60,762 nt of DNA, taken from NCBI RefSeq assembly GCF_028682175.1, contig NZ_JANHKS010000034.1, forward strand, positions 1 through 60,762. The letters run 5' to 3'. This stretch comes from Pseudomonas putida. Lineage in GTDB: Bacteria; Pseudomonadota; Gammaproteobacteria; Pseudomonadales; Pseudomonadaceae. Below the pieces are notes generated by a model. That model was not told the DNA's origin and made no database searches. It worked only from the letters and a program-made list of their open reading frames with translations. The position numbers were made by a program, and so were the translations under genes. Position 1 is the first letter of the stretch; every line of letters starts with the position of its first letter. Below, in pieces: positions 33,131 to 42,465 of the stretch.

Positions 33131-34344
33131 AAGGCATTCCTGAGGGTTTGCAGGTAGGCAACCTGACGGGTGAATTCGCTGCTGGAAAGGCGCTCTTCAA
33201 GGCGCGGGCGCAGTGCGTGGCCGATGTCACTGGTGGGCTGGCGCGTCACGCGCGCCAGCATTTGCCACTGCTCGGTGACCGGCAGTGCGTCGAAGCCTGG
33301 GTGGCGCTGCCGGGCACGGCGCAGGATGTCCTGCTGCAAGGCACGCAGTAACGCCTGTTGGCCTCTGCGGCGCAACATGAAATCGGCGCTGGCGCGCAAA
33401 TGCTCGCCCAACTGGCGACGGGCCAGGGAAGGCTCGGGTTGCAGCGGCCCCTGACGCATTCCGGTATGCCAGAGCCCTGCCCCCAGGCATAGCGCCAGGG
33501 CCAGCAGGGCCTGGGGGAAGTACTTCCAGAGCAGGCCGAAAAGATCGTCGTGATCGGTGCGCAGCAACATCGTGACATCGCTGTCCTGGCTCAGGTACCA
33601 CAGCAGCCAGGCGTTGTCGTACTTGCCGATGGCGCGGGTTTTCCACAGGTCCGCATCCGTCAGCACGGTGATCAGCCCGTCGCCGTAGACCATCTGCAGC
33701 ATGTGGGTTGCATCTGCGCTGTTGGCCCATGACTGGGCATGATCCTGCGGGTCGTCCAGATGGAAGGCCGGGTCGAAGCTCATGTACGCCGGATCGCTTT
33801 CGTTCTGCACATACAGGCGCGTCAGTTCCGGCCAGGGCGTGGGCGGCGCCTTGACGTCCGGGGTGCTCAGGGGGATGACCGGCTTGAGCTGCTCGCGCTC
33901 CCGGCGTTTGTCCTGTTCGCGCAGGTCGCGGGTGAGGAACTGGCGAATCTGCAATTGATCGAGCAACGGATCGCCGCTGCGCCCCTTTTCTTCGTCCCAC
34001 AGTTGCTCGGCGACGAACAGCAGCCGTCCGCCGGCGCGGGTCCAGCTAAGCACGCGCTTGACTTCGGCCGGGGTCATTTTCTCCCGGGTATCGAGCAGCA
34101 TCAGGGTCTGCGCCTGCTCGCCAGTATCGGGGAGCGTGTTCAGCGCCTGGATGGTCCTGACTGAAATCCCCCGCTGGCGCAGGAAGGTTTCGGCGGCCAG
34201 GTAAGGGTTGGCTCGCACTTCCGGAGACGGCCCCTGATCGACCGTTTCCTGATAGTGCTCCAGTTTCTTGAGCCACGGCACGGCAGCGGCGATAACAGAC
34301 ACCACAACCAGCGCTGCGACTAGCATCCCGAGGCGTCTGCTCAT
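33127..34344 (-). CDS. DUF4350 domain membrane protein
   Basis: A 405-residue protein with an N-terminal transmembrane helix (LGMLVAALVVVSVIAAAV). A periplasmic-type domain follows with NPYLAAETFLRQRG and GGRLLFVAEQLWD (DUF4350, a GATase-like fold), then a second transmembrane helix near residue 280 (FPQALLALALCLGAGLW) and a cytoplasmic helical tail. It overlaps the DUF4129 and moxR genes by 4 nt each, as part of the MoxR cluster. Confidence 0.85.
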   Translation of the reverse strand: MSRRLGMLVAALVVVSVIAAAVPWLKKLEHYQETVDQGPSPEVRANPYLAAETFLRQRGISVRTIQALNTLPDTGEQAQTLMLLDTREKMTPAEVKRVLSWTRAGGRLLFVAEQLWDEEKGRSGDPLLDQLQIRQFLTRDLREQDKRREREQLKPVIPLSTPDVKAPPTPWPELTRLYVQNESDPAYMSFDPAFHLDDPQDHAQSWANSADATHMLQMVYGDGLITVLTDADLWKTRAIGKYDNAWLLWYLSQDSDVTMLLRTDHDDLFGLLWKYFPQALLALALCLGAGLWHTGMRQGPLQPEPSLARRQLGEHLRASADFMLRRRGQQALLRALQQDILRRARQRHPGFDALPVTEQWQMLARVTRQPTSDIGHALRPRLEERLSSSEFTRQVAYLQTLRNAL

Positions 34345-35933
34345 GTCGGCGCCCCGGTTCCGAACAACTGCCGCCAGTCATCGCACAGGGCTTTGTGCAC
34401 CGCAGCAGCCGGTAGCTGGTGCCCGTAGGCGAGATTCTGCCAGTGCCGGGTGAGCTCCCGGCTGTAGCTGTGAAGCGAGGGCTGGTCCAGTGCGGCGACG
34501 CGCTCCAGTACCTGGCCTTCGGTATCGGCGTTTTTCAGCGGCAGTTGGTAGTCCGTCAGCAACCGGTTGAGCAGCCCCCGGTACAACAGGCTCAGGGCCT
34601 CGCGCGGTGACTGCTGCCAGAGCCTGTCTGCGGCAGCGGCGATGTCATCAGGCAGGCTTTCGGCGTTCACCTGCAGGCCAAACAGTTGCTGGGGGGCGTC
34701 ATGCCGTGTTTTTTTCCTGCGGGGCGTGCGATTGACGAAGGTGGCGAACCAGCTTCGGTAGCGCCAGATCACCCACGCCGTCAGTACGCCGATCGATGTC
34801 CACAGCAACACTTCGAACACCGTCGACAGGGTTTTGCCGACGTTGAGCAATTGCACGATCAACTGCGCCAGCCAGTTGGGCGTGTCGCTGGTTTTAGCTC
34901 CGTGTTTCTTTTCGGGCAGGCGCCAGCCCGAAACAGGTTTTGGATTCTTGAAGGGCGGGCTGTCCAGCACCGCCTTGATATCGGCTCGCGAGTCCTGACT
35001 GTTCAGTGCCTGGCCCAGCAAGCGGGCAGCGGTAGGCCCGGCTACCTGTTCATCGGCCAGTGGTGAATCCAGTGGCGGCAGTGGACAGCTGTAGGGTTGC
35101 TCATCCAGAGGTTCATCCGCCATGACCGGCTGCGAGGCCAAACCGAATGCCAGGGAGCAGCCGATCAACAGGACGTAGGCGCTGCCAATGACGCGCTGGC
35201 GCAGGCGACGGAACGTCAGTTCGATGTCCCAGCCCTCTAGCGTGGTGCGCCGATTGAGGTAGAGGGCGAAGCCACAGGACACGTAGACAGGGCCCCAGAT
35301 CACCAGCACCAGGGCGTAGAACCCGTTGGTCAGGTGTTCGAGCCAGTTCCACCGGCCTTCGATGTCCAGCAGGCTGCGCCATGACCAGTCGAGCTCGATC
35401 TGCTGGGGAAGCAGCGCATAGAACAGCACCAGCAGGCCGACCCAGAGGGAAAGTTCCAGCGAGCTGCCCATGGAGGTCAGGCAGCGCGCCACCCGCAGGT
35501 TCTTCTCCCCCAGCAGGGCGATCCGCTGTGCGCGGGCCAGGCCGTCTAGCCCTTCGAGTTGCTGAACCGGCAGATTGAAGCTGCGGCTCAGGCTGAAACG
35601 TCGCCACGTCAGGCTGGCGATCAGCTGTGGCTTCAGGGCGCGCGGCCATGCCTTGAGTGCCTGCCTGAGCGAGGGCGCCTCGCCGAACAGCGCCTGGGAC
35701 AGGATCAGCAACGGCAGCCGTTCGAAAGCGGGCTTGAGCCACCAGAACAGCAAGATGGCCAGGGTCGGGTAATCCCAGAGCAAGGCAGTCAGCAAGGCGA
35801 AGACCGGGATCGTGACAATCGCCCAACTGCTCATCAGCAGACCCCGATGCCGGCCCGCGAGTACGACGCCCAGGTCGACCGCTTCCCAGGGATTGCGTGG
35901 GCGAATGGCGACGCAGGATTCAGTCAGGCGCAT
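34341..35933 (-). CDS. DUF4129 domain membrane protein
   Basis: A 530-residue integral membrane protein. Several hydrophobic helices lie in the N-terminal 280 residues, a large periplasmic loop is flanked by another helix near 380-395, and the C-terminal cytoplasmic part is of DUF4129 type (SLLYRGLLNRLLTDYQLPL). It is fourth from the end of the MoxR operon, overlapping the upstream SpoIIM gene by 14 nt and the DUF4350 gene by 4 nt. Function unknown. Confidence 0.85.
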   Translation of the reverse strand: MRLTESCVAIRPRNPWEAVDLGVVLAGRHRGLLMSSWAIVTIPVFALLTALLWDYPTLAILLFWWLKPAFERLPLLILSQALFGEAPSLRQALKAWPRALKPQLIASLTWRRFSLSRSFNLPVQQLEGLDGLARAQRIALLGEKNLRVARCLTSMGSSLELSLWVGLLVLFYALLPQQIELDWSWRSLLDIEGRWNWLEHLTNGFYALVLVIWGPVYVSCGFALYLNRRTTLEGWDIELTFRRLRQRVIGSAYVLLIGCSLAFGLASQPVMADEPLDEQPYSCPLPPLDSPLADEQVAGPTAARLLGQALNSQDSRADIKAVLDSPPFKNPKPVSGWRLPEKKHGAKTSDTPNWLAQLIVQLLNVGKTLSTVFEVLLWTSIGVLTAWVIWRYRSWFATFVNRTPRRKKTRHDAPQQLFGLQVNAESLPDDIAAAADRLWQQSPREALSLLYRGLLNRLLTDYQLPLKNADTEGQVLERVAALDQPSLHSYSRELTRHWQNLAYGHQLPAAAVHKALCDDWRQLFGTGAPT

Positions 35934-36900
35934 GGGCGGTGCGTCCGGCGAAAGTCAGATAGGCGGCCACCAAGGCCCACAATGCGGCGCCGACCAGATA
36001 CTTGGTGACGGGGTGTGGCCAGGTCATCGATGACCAGTACGCCTCGATGAACGCGGCAGTCAGCAGGAACAGCATCACGCCGCCGATCAGGCGCACGCTG
36101 GTCTTGGCCGCTATCCGCAAGGCTTCGCCCCGTCGCAGCGGGCCGGGTGCCAGCAGCGCCCAGCCCAGCTTGAGACCTGCAGCGCCCGCCAGGGCAATGG
36201 CGGTCAGTTCGAATGCACCGTGGCCGACCACGAAGGGCCAGAAGGTTTCGCCGAAGCCGACGCGGGTGAGGTGCCCGGCGACGGCCCCGATCATCAGCCC
36301 GTTGAACAGCAGGAAGAACAGGCTGCCCAGGCCAAACAGCAAGCCGCTGGCGAAGGTCTGAAAGGCGATGCCGATGTTGTGCATGATGTAGTAGCCGAAC
36401 ATCAGCCAGTCGGCGCTGGCCCCTCGCTCTGCCGCCTGGCCCAGACGCCGTGCGGCGGGGTCGTACATGGCTTCCATTTCAGTCACGTCAGCGGGGCTGA
36501 CCACGCTGTAGATCAGGTCGGGGAAGGCATGGACCAGCAGCCCCATGACGATCAGGCTGCCAAAGAACAGCCCGCCGGCCAGGGCCACCAGACGCCATTC
36601 GGCGCGCACCAGCCGTGGAAAGTCGGCCAGCACGAAACCCAGGACTTGCGCGCCGAACTGGCTGCGATGCCGGTAAAGCTGCTGGTGGCCGCGCATCGCC
36701 AGTTGTTGCAAGGGCTCGACCAGGTGCGTGCTGTAGCCGCGCTCCTGCGCCAGTGCCAGGTGCTGGCAGACTTGCCGGTAGTGTTCGGTGAAACCGTCCC
36801 CGGCCTGGCTCCTGCCCCGGCTGCGTTCGAGTGCTTCCAGGCGCTCACCGAAGTGCGTCCAGCTCTCCTGATGACGTTGTTCGAACTGGCTCTGTTTCAT
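35920..36900 (-). CDS. SpoIIM-like (DUF95) membrane protein
   Basis: A 326-residue protein of the stage II sporulation protein M family. A cytoplasmic helical N-terminus carries FEQRHQESWTHFGERL. Five hydrophobic helices follow, with the conserved YYIMHNIGIAFQTFASGLLF and GHGAFELTAIALAGAAGL. In non-sporulating bacteria this family is found in MoxR/DUF58 operons, as here. Overlaps its upstream neighbour (RDD) by 4 nt. Confidence 0.88.
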   Translation of the reverse strand: MKQSQFEQRHQESWTHFGERLEALERSRGRSQAGDGFTEHYRQVCQHLALAQERGYSTHLVEPLQQLAMRGHQQLYRHRSQFGAQVLGFVLADFPRLVRAEWRLVALAGGLFFGSLIVMGLLVHAFPDLIYSVVSPADVTEMEAMYDPAARRLGQAAERGASADWLMFGYYIMHNIGIAFQTFASGLLFGLGSLFFLLFNGLMIGAVAGHLTRVGFGETFWPFVVGHGAFELTAIALAGAAGLKLGWALLAPGPLRRGEALRIAAKTSVRLIGGVMLFLLTAAFIEAYWSSMTWPHPVTKYLVGAALWALVAAYLTFAGRTAHAPD

Positions 36901-37634
36901 GGCGAACCCGCCAGACCACGGGCCACGCCGTTCAGATGATCGACGGCCTGAGCCGGGGACGCGGGTGAGGGCATCTGCAACGGCACCGCCAGAATCGAAG
37001 CCAGTTCCTGGGCGCGAGCGGGTGAGAGCGCTTGCTGGCGCTCGGCGAACTCCAGCACGGCGCGCTGTTCCTCAAGCGTCAGCACCAGAGGCACGAGGAT
37101 CGGTGCCGCCTCGGGCAGGACGGGCCGTTGCGCGGGGGCATCGCGGTAGATCACCAGGGTGCCCGCCGCCAGATCGCCCAGGCGTTTGAACCGGGGATGC
37201 TGCAGGCAGGTGAACGCCCCCAGGCAGTAGCCGACCGGCAGCATGTCGACGAAGCGCAGCAGGTTGCGCAATAGCGAAGCTGACCAGCCGACCGGCGTGC
37301 CGTCGTCGTGGACCACGCGCAGGCCCATCATCTGTTTGCCAGGCGTGCGGCCCTGATTCAGCACTTCGAACAGCACCATGTACCCCCAGTTGGCCAGGAA
37401 CAGCGCCAGCATGAACAGGCCGGTGCCGAAATCCCCGAGGGCGCCAAGTACCAGGAACAGGGCTGTGAGCAACGCGCCGCGTATCAGCAGGTCGAATGAG
37501 AAAGCCAGCGACCGGGACAGCAGGCCGGCCGGGCGCAGGACCAGGTCGATGCCCTCCGGGGTTTCCATGCGGATGCGGGTGTCCAGCGGGGCAGGCTGCG
37601 CAGCGATCCTTGGCCAAGCTTGCGAGGAGGACAT
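36897..37634 (-). CDS. RDD family membrane protein, first gene of the MoxR operon
   Basis: A 245-residue protein with an RDD domain: two transmembrane helix pairs around residues 40-90, the signature GRTPGKQMMGLRVVHDDG and a following SLLRNLLRFVDMLP. It leads the six-gene operon, which runs without gaps to 30699. The intergenic region upstream (37635-37815) is shared with divergent sbcB and should hold both promoters. Confidence 0.88.
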   Translation of the reverse strand: MSSSQAWPRIAAQPAPLDTRIRMETPEGIDLVLRPAGLLSRSLAFSFDLLIRGALLTALFLVLGALGDFGTGLFMLALFLANWGYMVLFEVLNQGRTPGKQMMGLRVVHDDGTPVGWSASLLRNLLRFVDMLPVGYCLGAFTCLQHPRFKRLGDLAAGTLVIYRDAPAQRPVLPEAAPILVPLVLTLEEQRAVLEFAERQQALSPARAQELASILAVPLQMPSPASPAQAVDHLNGVARGLAGSP

Positions 37635-37815
37635 TGTGGGGAAGGGTACGCCTGGAAATAAAGTTTGATGCTAGCCAGCGCGGCAGTGCTAAGCAACCGG
37701 AGGTTTCATCGCAGAGCTGTGGGAAACGTCTCTAATTGTCAGACCCGGCCTCGGGCGGTCAGGCGATGAGGGTTCATCTGTTAAACTGCGCCGATCATCT
37801 GTTCAGGATCCACCC

Positions 37816-39246
37816 GTGACTTCCAGCATCTTCTGGTACGACTACGAAACCACAGGGATCAATCCGCGCAATGACCGGCCGCTGCAGGTGGCAGGCATTC
37901 GCACCGACGATCAGCTCAACGAGATCGGCGAGCCGGTCAATCTCTATTGCCAGCCCAGCGATGACATCCTGCCGCATCCTGCCGCGTGCCTGGTGACCGG
38001 CATCACCCCGGACAGGCTGGCCGAGAAAGGGTTGTGCGAAGCTGATTTCATGACCCGCGTGCACGCCGAACTGTCCTTGCCGGGCACCTGTGGCGCGGGC
38101 TACAACACCCTGCGTTTCGATGACGAGATGACGCGCTACAGCTTGTACCGCAACTTCTTCGATCCATACGGACGTGAGTGGCAGGGCGGCAACAGCCGCT
38201 GGGATCTGATCGATGTGGTGCGCACGGCCTATGCCCTGCGCCCGGAAGGTATCGTCTGGCCGCAGGAAGAGGGCCGCGTCACGCTCAAGCTTGAACGGCT
38301 GACTGCCGCCAATGGCATCGATCACGGGCAGGCCCATGACGCACTCTCGGACGTGCGGGCAACTATTTCGCTCGCGCGTCTGATTCGTGACAAACAACCC
38401 AAGCTCTACGACTATCTTTTCCAGTTGCGCAGCAAGCACAAGGTCCAGGACCAGATACGCCTGCTGCAACCGCTGGTGCATATATCGGGGCGGTTTTCCG
38501 CAGCGCGAAGTTATTTGAGCATTGTTGTCCCGCTGGCCTGGCACCCGACCAATCGCAACGCACTGATTGTCTGCGATCTGTTCCACGACCCTCGCCCGTT
38601 GTTGGAGCAAGACGGCGAAACCTTGCGCCAGCGCTTATATACCCGGCGCGAGGACCTGGGCGAAGGCGAATTGCCGGTTCCCCTCAAGTTACTGCATATA
38701 AACAAATGCCCGGTAGTCGCACCTTTTAGCGTGCTGCGCGAGGAAGATCGTCTGCGCTTAGAGTTGGATCTGGATGTCTACAGGCAGCGTACCATCGCGC
38801 TCCGGGAAGGTCAGGAAATCTGGCAGGACAAGTTGAAAACGGTTTATGCCAGCGAGGAATTCGCTGTCAGCCAGGATCCCGAACAGCAGTTGTATGATGG
38901 TTTTATCAACGACCGCGATCGCCGGCTTTGTGAACAGGTTCGTATTGCCGAGCCGCAACAACTGGGCAAAGAGGCGTGGCCATTCGATGATCCACGACTT
39001 CCCGAATTACTGTTCCGCTACAGGGCACGCAATTTCTCGGAAACCCTGACTGTCGAGGAGCATCAGCGCTGGCTGAGCTTTTGCCAGTTGCGCCTGAGTG
39101 ATCCGCAGGCCGGGGCGCCGAACACGCTCAAAGCCTTTACCCGCGCCCTGATCGAACAGTCGCTCAAGGCCACGCCAGAGCAGCTCAAGGTGCTGAGCCA
39201 GTGGCAGGACTACGCATTGCAACTTCAGCAACGCGTGGGGTTGTGA
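37816..39246 (+). CDS. sbcB: Exodeoxyribonuclease I
   Basis: A 476-residue 3'-5' single-strand DNA exonuclease of the DEDDh group. Exo I motif FWYDYETTG supplies D9 and E11; motif II lies around GYNTLRFDDEMTRY and motif III HDALSDVRAT carries the catalytic His and Asp. The C-terminal SH3-like and helical domains have normal length. It starts at GTG with AGGAT seven bases upstream. SbcB works in mismatch repair and recombination. Confidence 0.95.
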   Translation: MTSSIFWYDYETTGINPRNDRPLQVAGIRTDDQLNEIGEPVNLYCQPSDDILPHPAACLVTGITPDRLAEKGLCEADFMTRVHAELSLPGTCGAGYNTLRFDDEMTRYSLYRNFFDPYGREWQGGNSRWDLIDVVRTAYALRPEGIVWPQEEGRVTLKLERLTAANGIDHGQAHDALSDVRATISLARLIRDKQPKLYDYLFQLRSKHKVQDQIRLLQPLVHISGRFSAARSYLSIVVPLAWHPTNRNALIVCDLFHDPRPLLEQDGETLRQRLYTRREDLGEGELPVPLKLLHINKCPVVAPFSVLREEDRLRLELDLDVYRQRTIALREGQEIWQDKLKTVYASEEFAVSQDPEQQLYDGFINDRDRRLCEQVRIAEPQQLGKEAWPFDDPRLPELLFRYRARNFSETLTVEEHQRWLSFCQLRLSDPQAGAPNTLKAFTRALIEQSLKATPEQLKVLSQWQDYALQLQQRVGL

Positions 39247-39274
39247 CCGTTATTGAATCCGCAAGCCGACCCAT

Positions 39275-39304
39275 AAAAAACGCCAGCATCGGCTGGCGTT
39301 TTTT
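39275..39304. terminator. Bidirectional intrinsic terminator
   Basis: Perfect 13-bp stem AAAAAACGCCAGC / GCTGGCGTTTTTT with loop ATCG, between convergent sbcB and mvaT. Confidence 0.93.
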
Positions 39305-39349
39305 CATGTCGCACATCACTGTACAACGGCTGGCGTACTACCCGGGGGA

Positions 39350-39727
39350 TTAGCCCAGCAGGGTTGCCCAGCTTTCAACTTCGTCACCGCCCCACTTGGC
39401 TTTCCACTCTTTCAGAGTCTTGTGGTTGCCGCCTTTGGTTTCGATGATTTCGCCGTTGTGCGGGTTCTTGTATTGCTTGACCTTGCGTGCGCGCTTGGTG
39501 CCGGTAGTTTTGACGACTGAGCCGCGTGGTGCTTTCAGTTTGGATTCTGGATCCAGCAGCGCAATGATGTCGCGCAGGGATTTCTGGTATTCGCCCATCA
39601 GCGTGCGCAGTTTGCCTTCGAACTCAAGTTCTTTCTGCAGTTTGTCGTCTGCTTGCAGGTTTTGCAGGCGGGCTTGCAGTTCTTTGATGGCTTCTTCTGT
39701 TGCGCGGTATTCGTTGATCAGGGACAT
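39350..39727 (-). CDS. mvaT: H-NS-family nucleoid protein MvaT
   Basis: A 125-residue xenogeneic silencer of the Pseudomonas MvaT/MvaU family. The N-terminal coiled coil for oligomerisation (MSLINEYRATEEAIKELQAR) and the C-terminal AT-hook-like DNA-binding domain (KVKQYKNPHNGEIIETKGGN, KEWKAKWG) are intact. The N-terminus fits MvaT rather than MvaU. It silences A/T-rich acquired DNA, so the Rhs operon in this window is a candidate target (inferred). Confidence 0.95.
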   Translation of the reverse strand: MSLINEYRATEEAIKELQARLQNLQADDKLQKELEFEGKLRTLMGEYQKSLRDIIALLDPESKLKAPRGSVVKTTGTKRARKVKQYKNPHNGEIIETKGGNHKTLKEWKAKWGGDEVESWATLLG

Positions 39728-40074
39728 GAGGGCTACCTATGTTGTGATGGGCACGTCGTAATGACGCAATAATAGGCAGAGTATTAGGCCAAGTAAACAT
39801 TTAAGATAAGTTTTATCTGACGCATTTTGAAATAGCTGTACAAAAAGGTCGTTCGAAGAAACAAGAGTTGTGCAGCCCGGTGCAAAACAGCGCCTCTGTT
39901 TAGTGCAGTTATCGCGGGCCGGCCTGGCAGGTGCGCGCGCCTCGAAAACACTGACCCATTACCGCCGATCGGATCCTGATTCGGGCCCTGCAAAATCATC
40001 CTCACCCAAATACTGCACAGTCGCCGGGTAATCGCTAGAATAGCCGCCTTTGCGAAGTTCTGGAGTTTCCCCTC
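39728..40074. other. mvaT-purU divergent intergenic region
   Basis: A 347-bp gap. The 110 bp nearest mvaT are A/T-rich and should hold its promoter and probably MvaT sites. Nearer purU, TAGAAT at 40036-40041 is a plausible -10. No gene seen. Confidence 0.5.
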
Positions 40075-40926
40075 ATGCGCACTTTTCGTCTGGTGATTGC
40101 TTGCCCGGACCGCGTCGGCATCGTTGCCAAAGTCAGTAACTTTCTGGCGTCGTACAACGGCTGGATTACCGAAGCGAGCCATCACTCTGACAACCTCAGC
40201 GGCTGGTTTTTCATGCGTCATGAAATCCGTGCCGATACCCTGCCGTTCGATATCGAGGGATTCCGCGAGGCGTTCGCGCCTATCGCCGAAGAGTTTTCGA
40301 TGGATTGGCGCATCACTGATTCGGATCAGAAAAAGCGCGTCGTGCTCATGGCCAGCCGTGAATCGCATTGCCTGGCGGACTTGTTGCACCGCTGGCACAG
40401 CGATGAACTGGACTGCGAAATCGCCTGCGTGATTTCCAACCACCAGGACCTGCGCAGCATGGTCGAGTGGCACAACATCCCTTACTACCATGTTCCGGTC
40501 GATCCGAAAGACAAGGAGCCGGCGTTCGCCGAAGTCTCGCGTCTGGTCAAGCAGCATGAAGCCGATGTCGTGGTACTGGCGCGCTACATGCAGATCCTGC
40601 CGCCGCAACTGTGCCGCGAATACGCGCATCAGGTGATCAACATCCACCACAGCTTCCTGCCGTCGTTCGTCGGTGCCAAGCCGTACCACCAGGCGTCGCT
40701 GCGCGGCGTGAAGCTGATCGGCGCGACCTGCCACTACGTCACCGAAGAGCTGGACGCAGGTCCCATCATCGAGCAGGACGTGGTGCGTGTCAGCCACCGC
40801 GACAGCATCGAGAACATGGTGCGTTTCGGTCGTGACGTCGAGAAGATGGTCCTGGCTCGCGGCCTGCGCGCGCACCTGGAAGACCGCGTGCTGGTGCATG
40901 ACAACAAGACCGTAGTGTTTGACTAA
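40075..40926 (+). CDS. purU: Formyltetrahydrofolate deformylase
   Basis: A 283-residue PurU, which hydrolyses 10-formyl-THF to THF and formate and so balances one-carbon pools. An N-terminal ACT domain (RLVIACPDRVGIVAKVSNFL) precedes a formyltransferase fold with catalytic NIHHSFLPSF and the downstream Asp in TEELDAGPIIEQD. GGAG precedes the ATG. Pseudomonads often carry several PurU paralogues; which one this is cannot be told. Confidence 0.93.
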   Translation: MRTFRLVIACPDRVGIVAKVSNFLASYNGWITEASHHSDNLSGWFFMRHEIRADTLPFDIEGFREAFAPIAEEFSMDWRITDSDQKKRVVLMASRESHCLADLLHRWHSDELDCEIACVISNHQDLRSMVEWHNIPYYHVPVDPKDKEPAFAEVSRLVKQHEADVVVLARYMQILPPQLCREYAHQVINIHHSFLPSFVGAKPYHQASLRGVKLIGATCHYVTEELDAGPIIEQDVVRVSHRDSIENMVRFGRDVEKMVLARGLRAHLEDRVLVHDNKTVVFD

Positions 40927-40934
40927 TCGCCAAT

Positions 40935-41022
40935 TGTAGGAGCGCGCTTGCCCGCGACCGGCCGTGTCAGACACATCATAGGTGTCAGGATGGACGCGGT
41001 TGCGGGCAAGCGCGCTCCTACA
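40935..41022. repeat. REPIN between purU and a small gene
   Basis: Inverted pair of the GTAGGAGCGCGCTTGCCCGC class at about 40936-40957 and 40999-41022. The spacer has its own GTGTCAGACA...GGTGTCAGGA repeat. Confidence 0.87.
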
Positions 41023-41046
41023 GGCAGCACTCTGGAGTCTTTCACC

Positions 41047-41241
41047 ATGACCAACCCCCTCGACAAAGCCACATCCAAGGCACCGCCCACCCTGGGCGAA
41101 GGCTGCCTTAGCCGTTATGACCCTGACGCCCTGTCGCCTGAGGATGGCACTGACTTTGAAGGTGCGGCGCAGTTGTGGGAGCAGTTGAAGCCTGACGCCA
41201 AGTCCGATGACGAGCCTTCAGGCAGTCTTGATCCGCAGTAG
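41047..41241 (+). CDS. Small hypothetical protein (64 aa)
   Basis: A 64-residue acidic, Pro-rich protein (MTNPLDKATSKAPPTLGEGC...GAAQLWEQLKP) with GGAG nine bases before the ATG, placed right after the REPIN. Its last 24 bp overlap the convergent flippase-like gene. No domain recognised. The clear ribosome site and codon use favour a real gene. A longer frame reading back into the REPIN is artefactual. Confidence 0.6.
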   Translation: MTNPLDKATSKAPPTLGEGCLSRYDPDALSPEDGTDFEGAAQLWEQLKPDAKSDDEPSGSLDPQ

Positions 41242-42213
41242 CTTCATCAACAGCGGCCTGCCCACCATCAGCAGGAACACTGGCCCGCCCGCCACCAGAT
41301 AGAAGTAATAGGTGACGATGCGCCAGATCAGGATTGCAGCCGCCGCCGTCGATTTCCCGACCATGGGCGCCAGCAGCGCGGCCGAGGTCAGTTCTGCTGC
41401 ACCTGCGCCCCCCGGCGACAGGCTGAATTGACCGGCACTGAGCGACAGCATCTGCACCAGAAACGTCCACGCCCAGTCGATATCCACGCCCAACCCCAGC
41501 AACGCCAGGTACATCACGCTGTAGCGCAGGCTCCAGTGGATGCACGTGAGTACGAATACCTTGAACAGGATCCGGTGGGGCATCTTCCAGGTTTCGGCCA
41601 GGGCGTCACGAAAATGCAGCAGCTTGCGCGCCCAGCGGATGCGGGTGCTGTTCTTGCGCTTGAGGGCCTTTAGCAGCTTTCCGTTGAACAGGATGATGCG
41701 TCGGTGATAACGGGCGAACCCTGCACAGGCGCACAACCCCGCGCCGATCAGCAAGGCGCTGGCGATGAGCATCCATTCCAGGTTTTCACTGAGCTTGTGG
41801 AATACCGCGTAGATCAGGATGCCGATCAGGGCCAGCAGGAAGAACAGCAGGTCATTGAGCTGGTCGGTGGCAAAAGCCGCCGTGCTCTTGGCCGGGCCGA
41901 TGCCGCAACGTGACAGCAGCGCCACCAGCGTCAGTGGTGCACCGCTGCCTCCGGGCGTCGCGCAGTAGGCGAACTCGGTGGCCATGACCACTGCCAGGCT
42001 CTTGCGCATGCCGATGCCCTGGGCACTGTCTCCCAGCAGCAGACGCAGGCGCATGGTGTTCATGCACCAGCCCACCAGCACCATGGCGAACATTCCCAGC
42101 AACAGCAGCAGCGGAAAGTTGCGCAGGCGATGAAACATGTCGAGGCCGCCCATGAAGAAGGGGATCGACAGGGCCAGGATGAGAATGACAGCCAGCCATA
42201 CGAGTCGCTTCAC
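41218..42213 (-). CDS. Flippase-like membrane protein (UPF0104 / LPG synthase TM region)
   Basis: A 331-residue polytopic membrane protein with seven or eight hydrophobic helices. The family blocks are ATEFAYCATPGGSGAP near residue 80, FATDQLNDLLFF and LSAGQFSLSPGGAGAAELTS. This is the lysylphosphatidylglycerol-synthetase transmembrane (flippase-like) family without the catalytic C-terminal domain. It may move or present a lipid-linked substrate; which one is unknown. Confidence 0.83.
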   Translation of the reverse strand: MKRLVWLAVILILALSIPFFMGGLDMFHRLRNFPLLLLLGMFAMVLVGWCMNTMRLRLLLGDSAQGIGMRKSLAVVMATEFAYCATPGGSGAPLTLVALLSRCGIGPAKSTAAFATDQLNDLLFFLLALIGILIYAVFHKLSENLEWMLIASALLIGAGLCACAGFARYHRRIILFNGKLLKALKRKNSTRIRWARKLLHFRDALAETWKMPHRILFKVFVLTCIHWSLRYSVMYLALLGLGVDIDWAWTFLVQMLSLSAGQFSLSPGGAGAAELTSAALLAPMVGKSTAAAAILIWRIVTYYFYLVAGGPVFLLMVGRPLLMKLLRIKTA

Positions 42214-42465
42214 GCGGCGGGCCCGGAATCATGGCTCAAGGGGGCGGACCGGGCGGGCCGTTCTGGGGTATGCACGATGGGCACCTTTTTGTTTTGCGTC
42301 CTGTGTGGACCGTCCGCAGGGAGGGATGTTCGGCAAGCCTCGTTGGGTCGAGCGCCATTGTAGTGGTCATTTCGCGGGTTGAACTAGAGTGAAGAAACCG
42401 TCGCCGGCTGTCGAGGTGGGTCGCCGACGGCCATTTTTCGACAGACACGACCAGCGGGTGACCAC

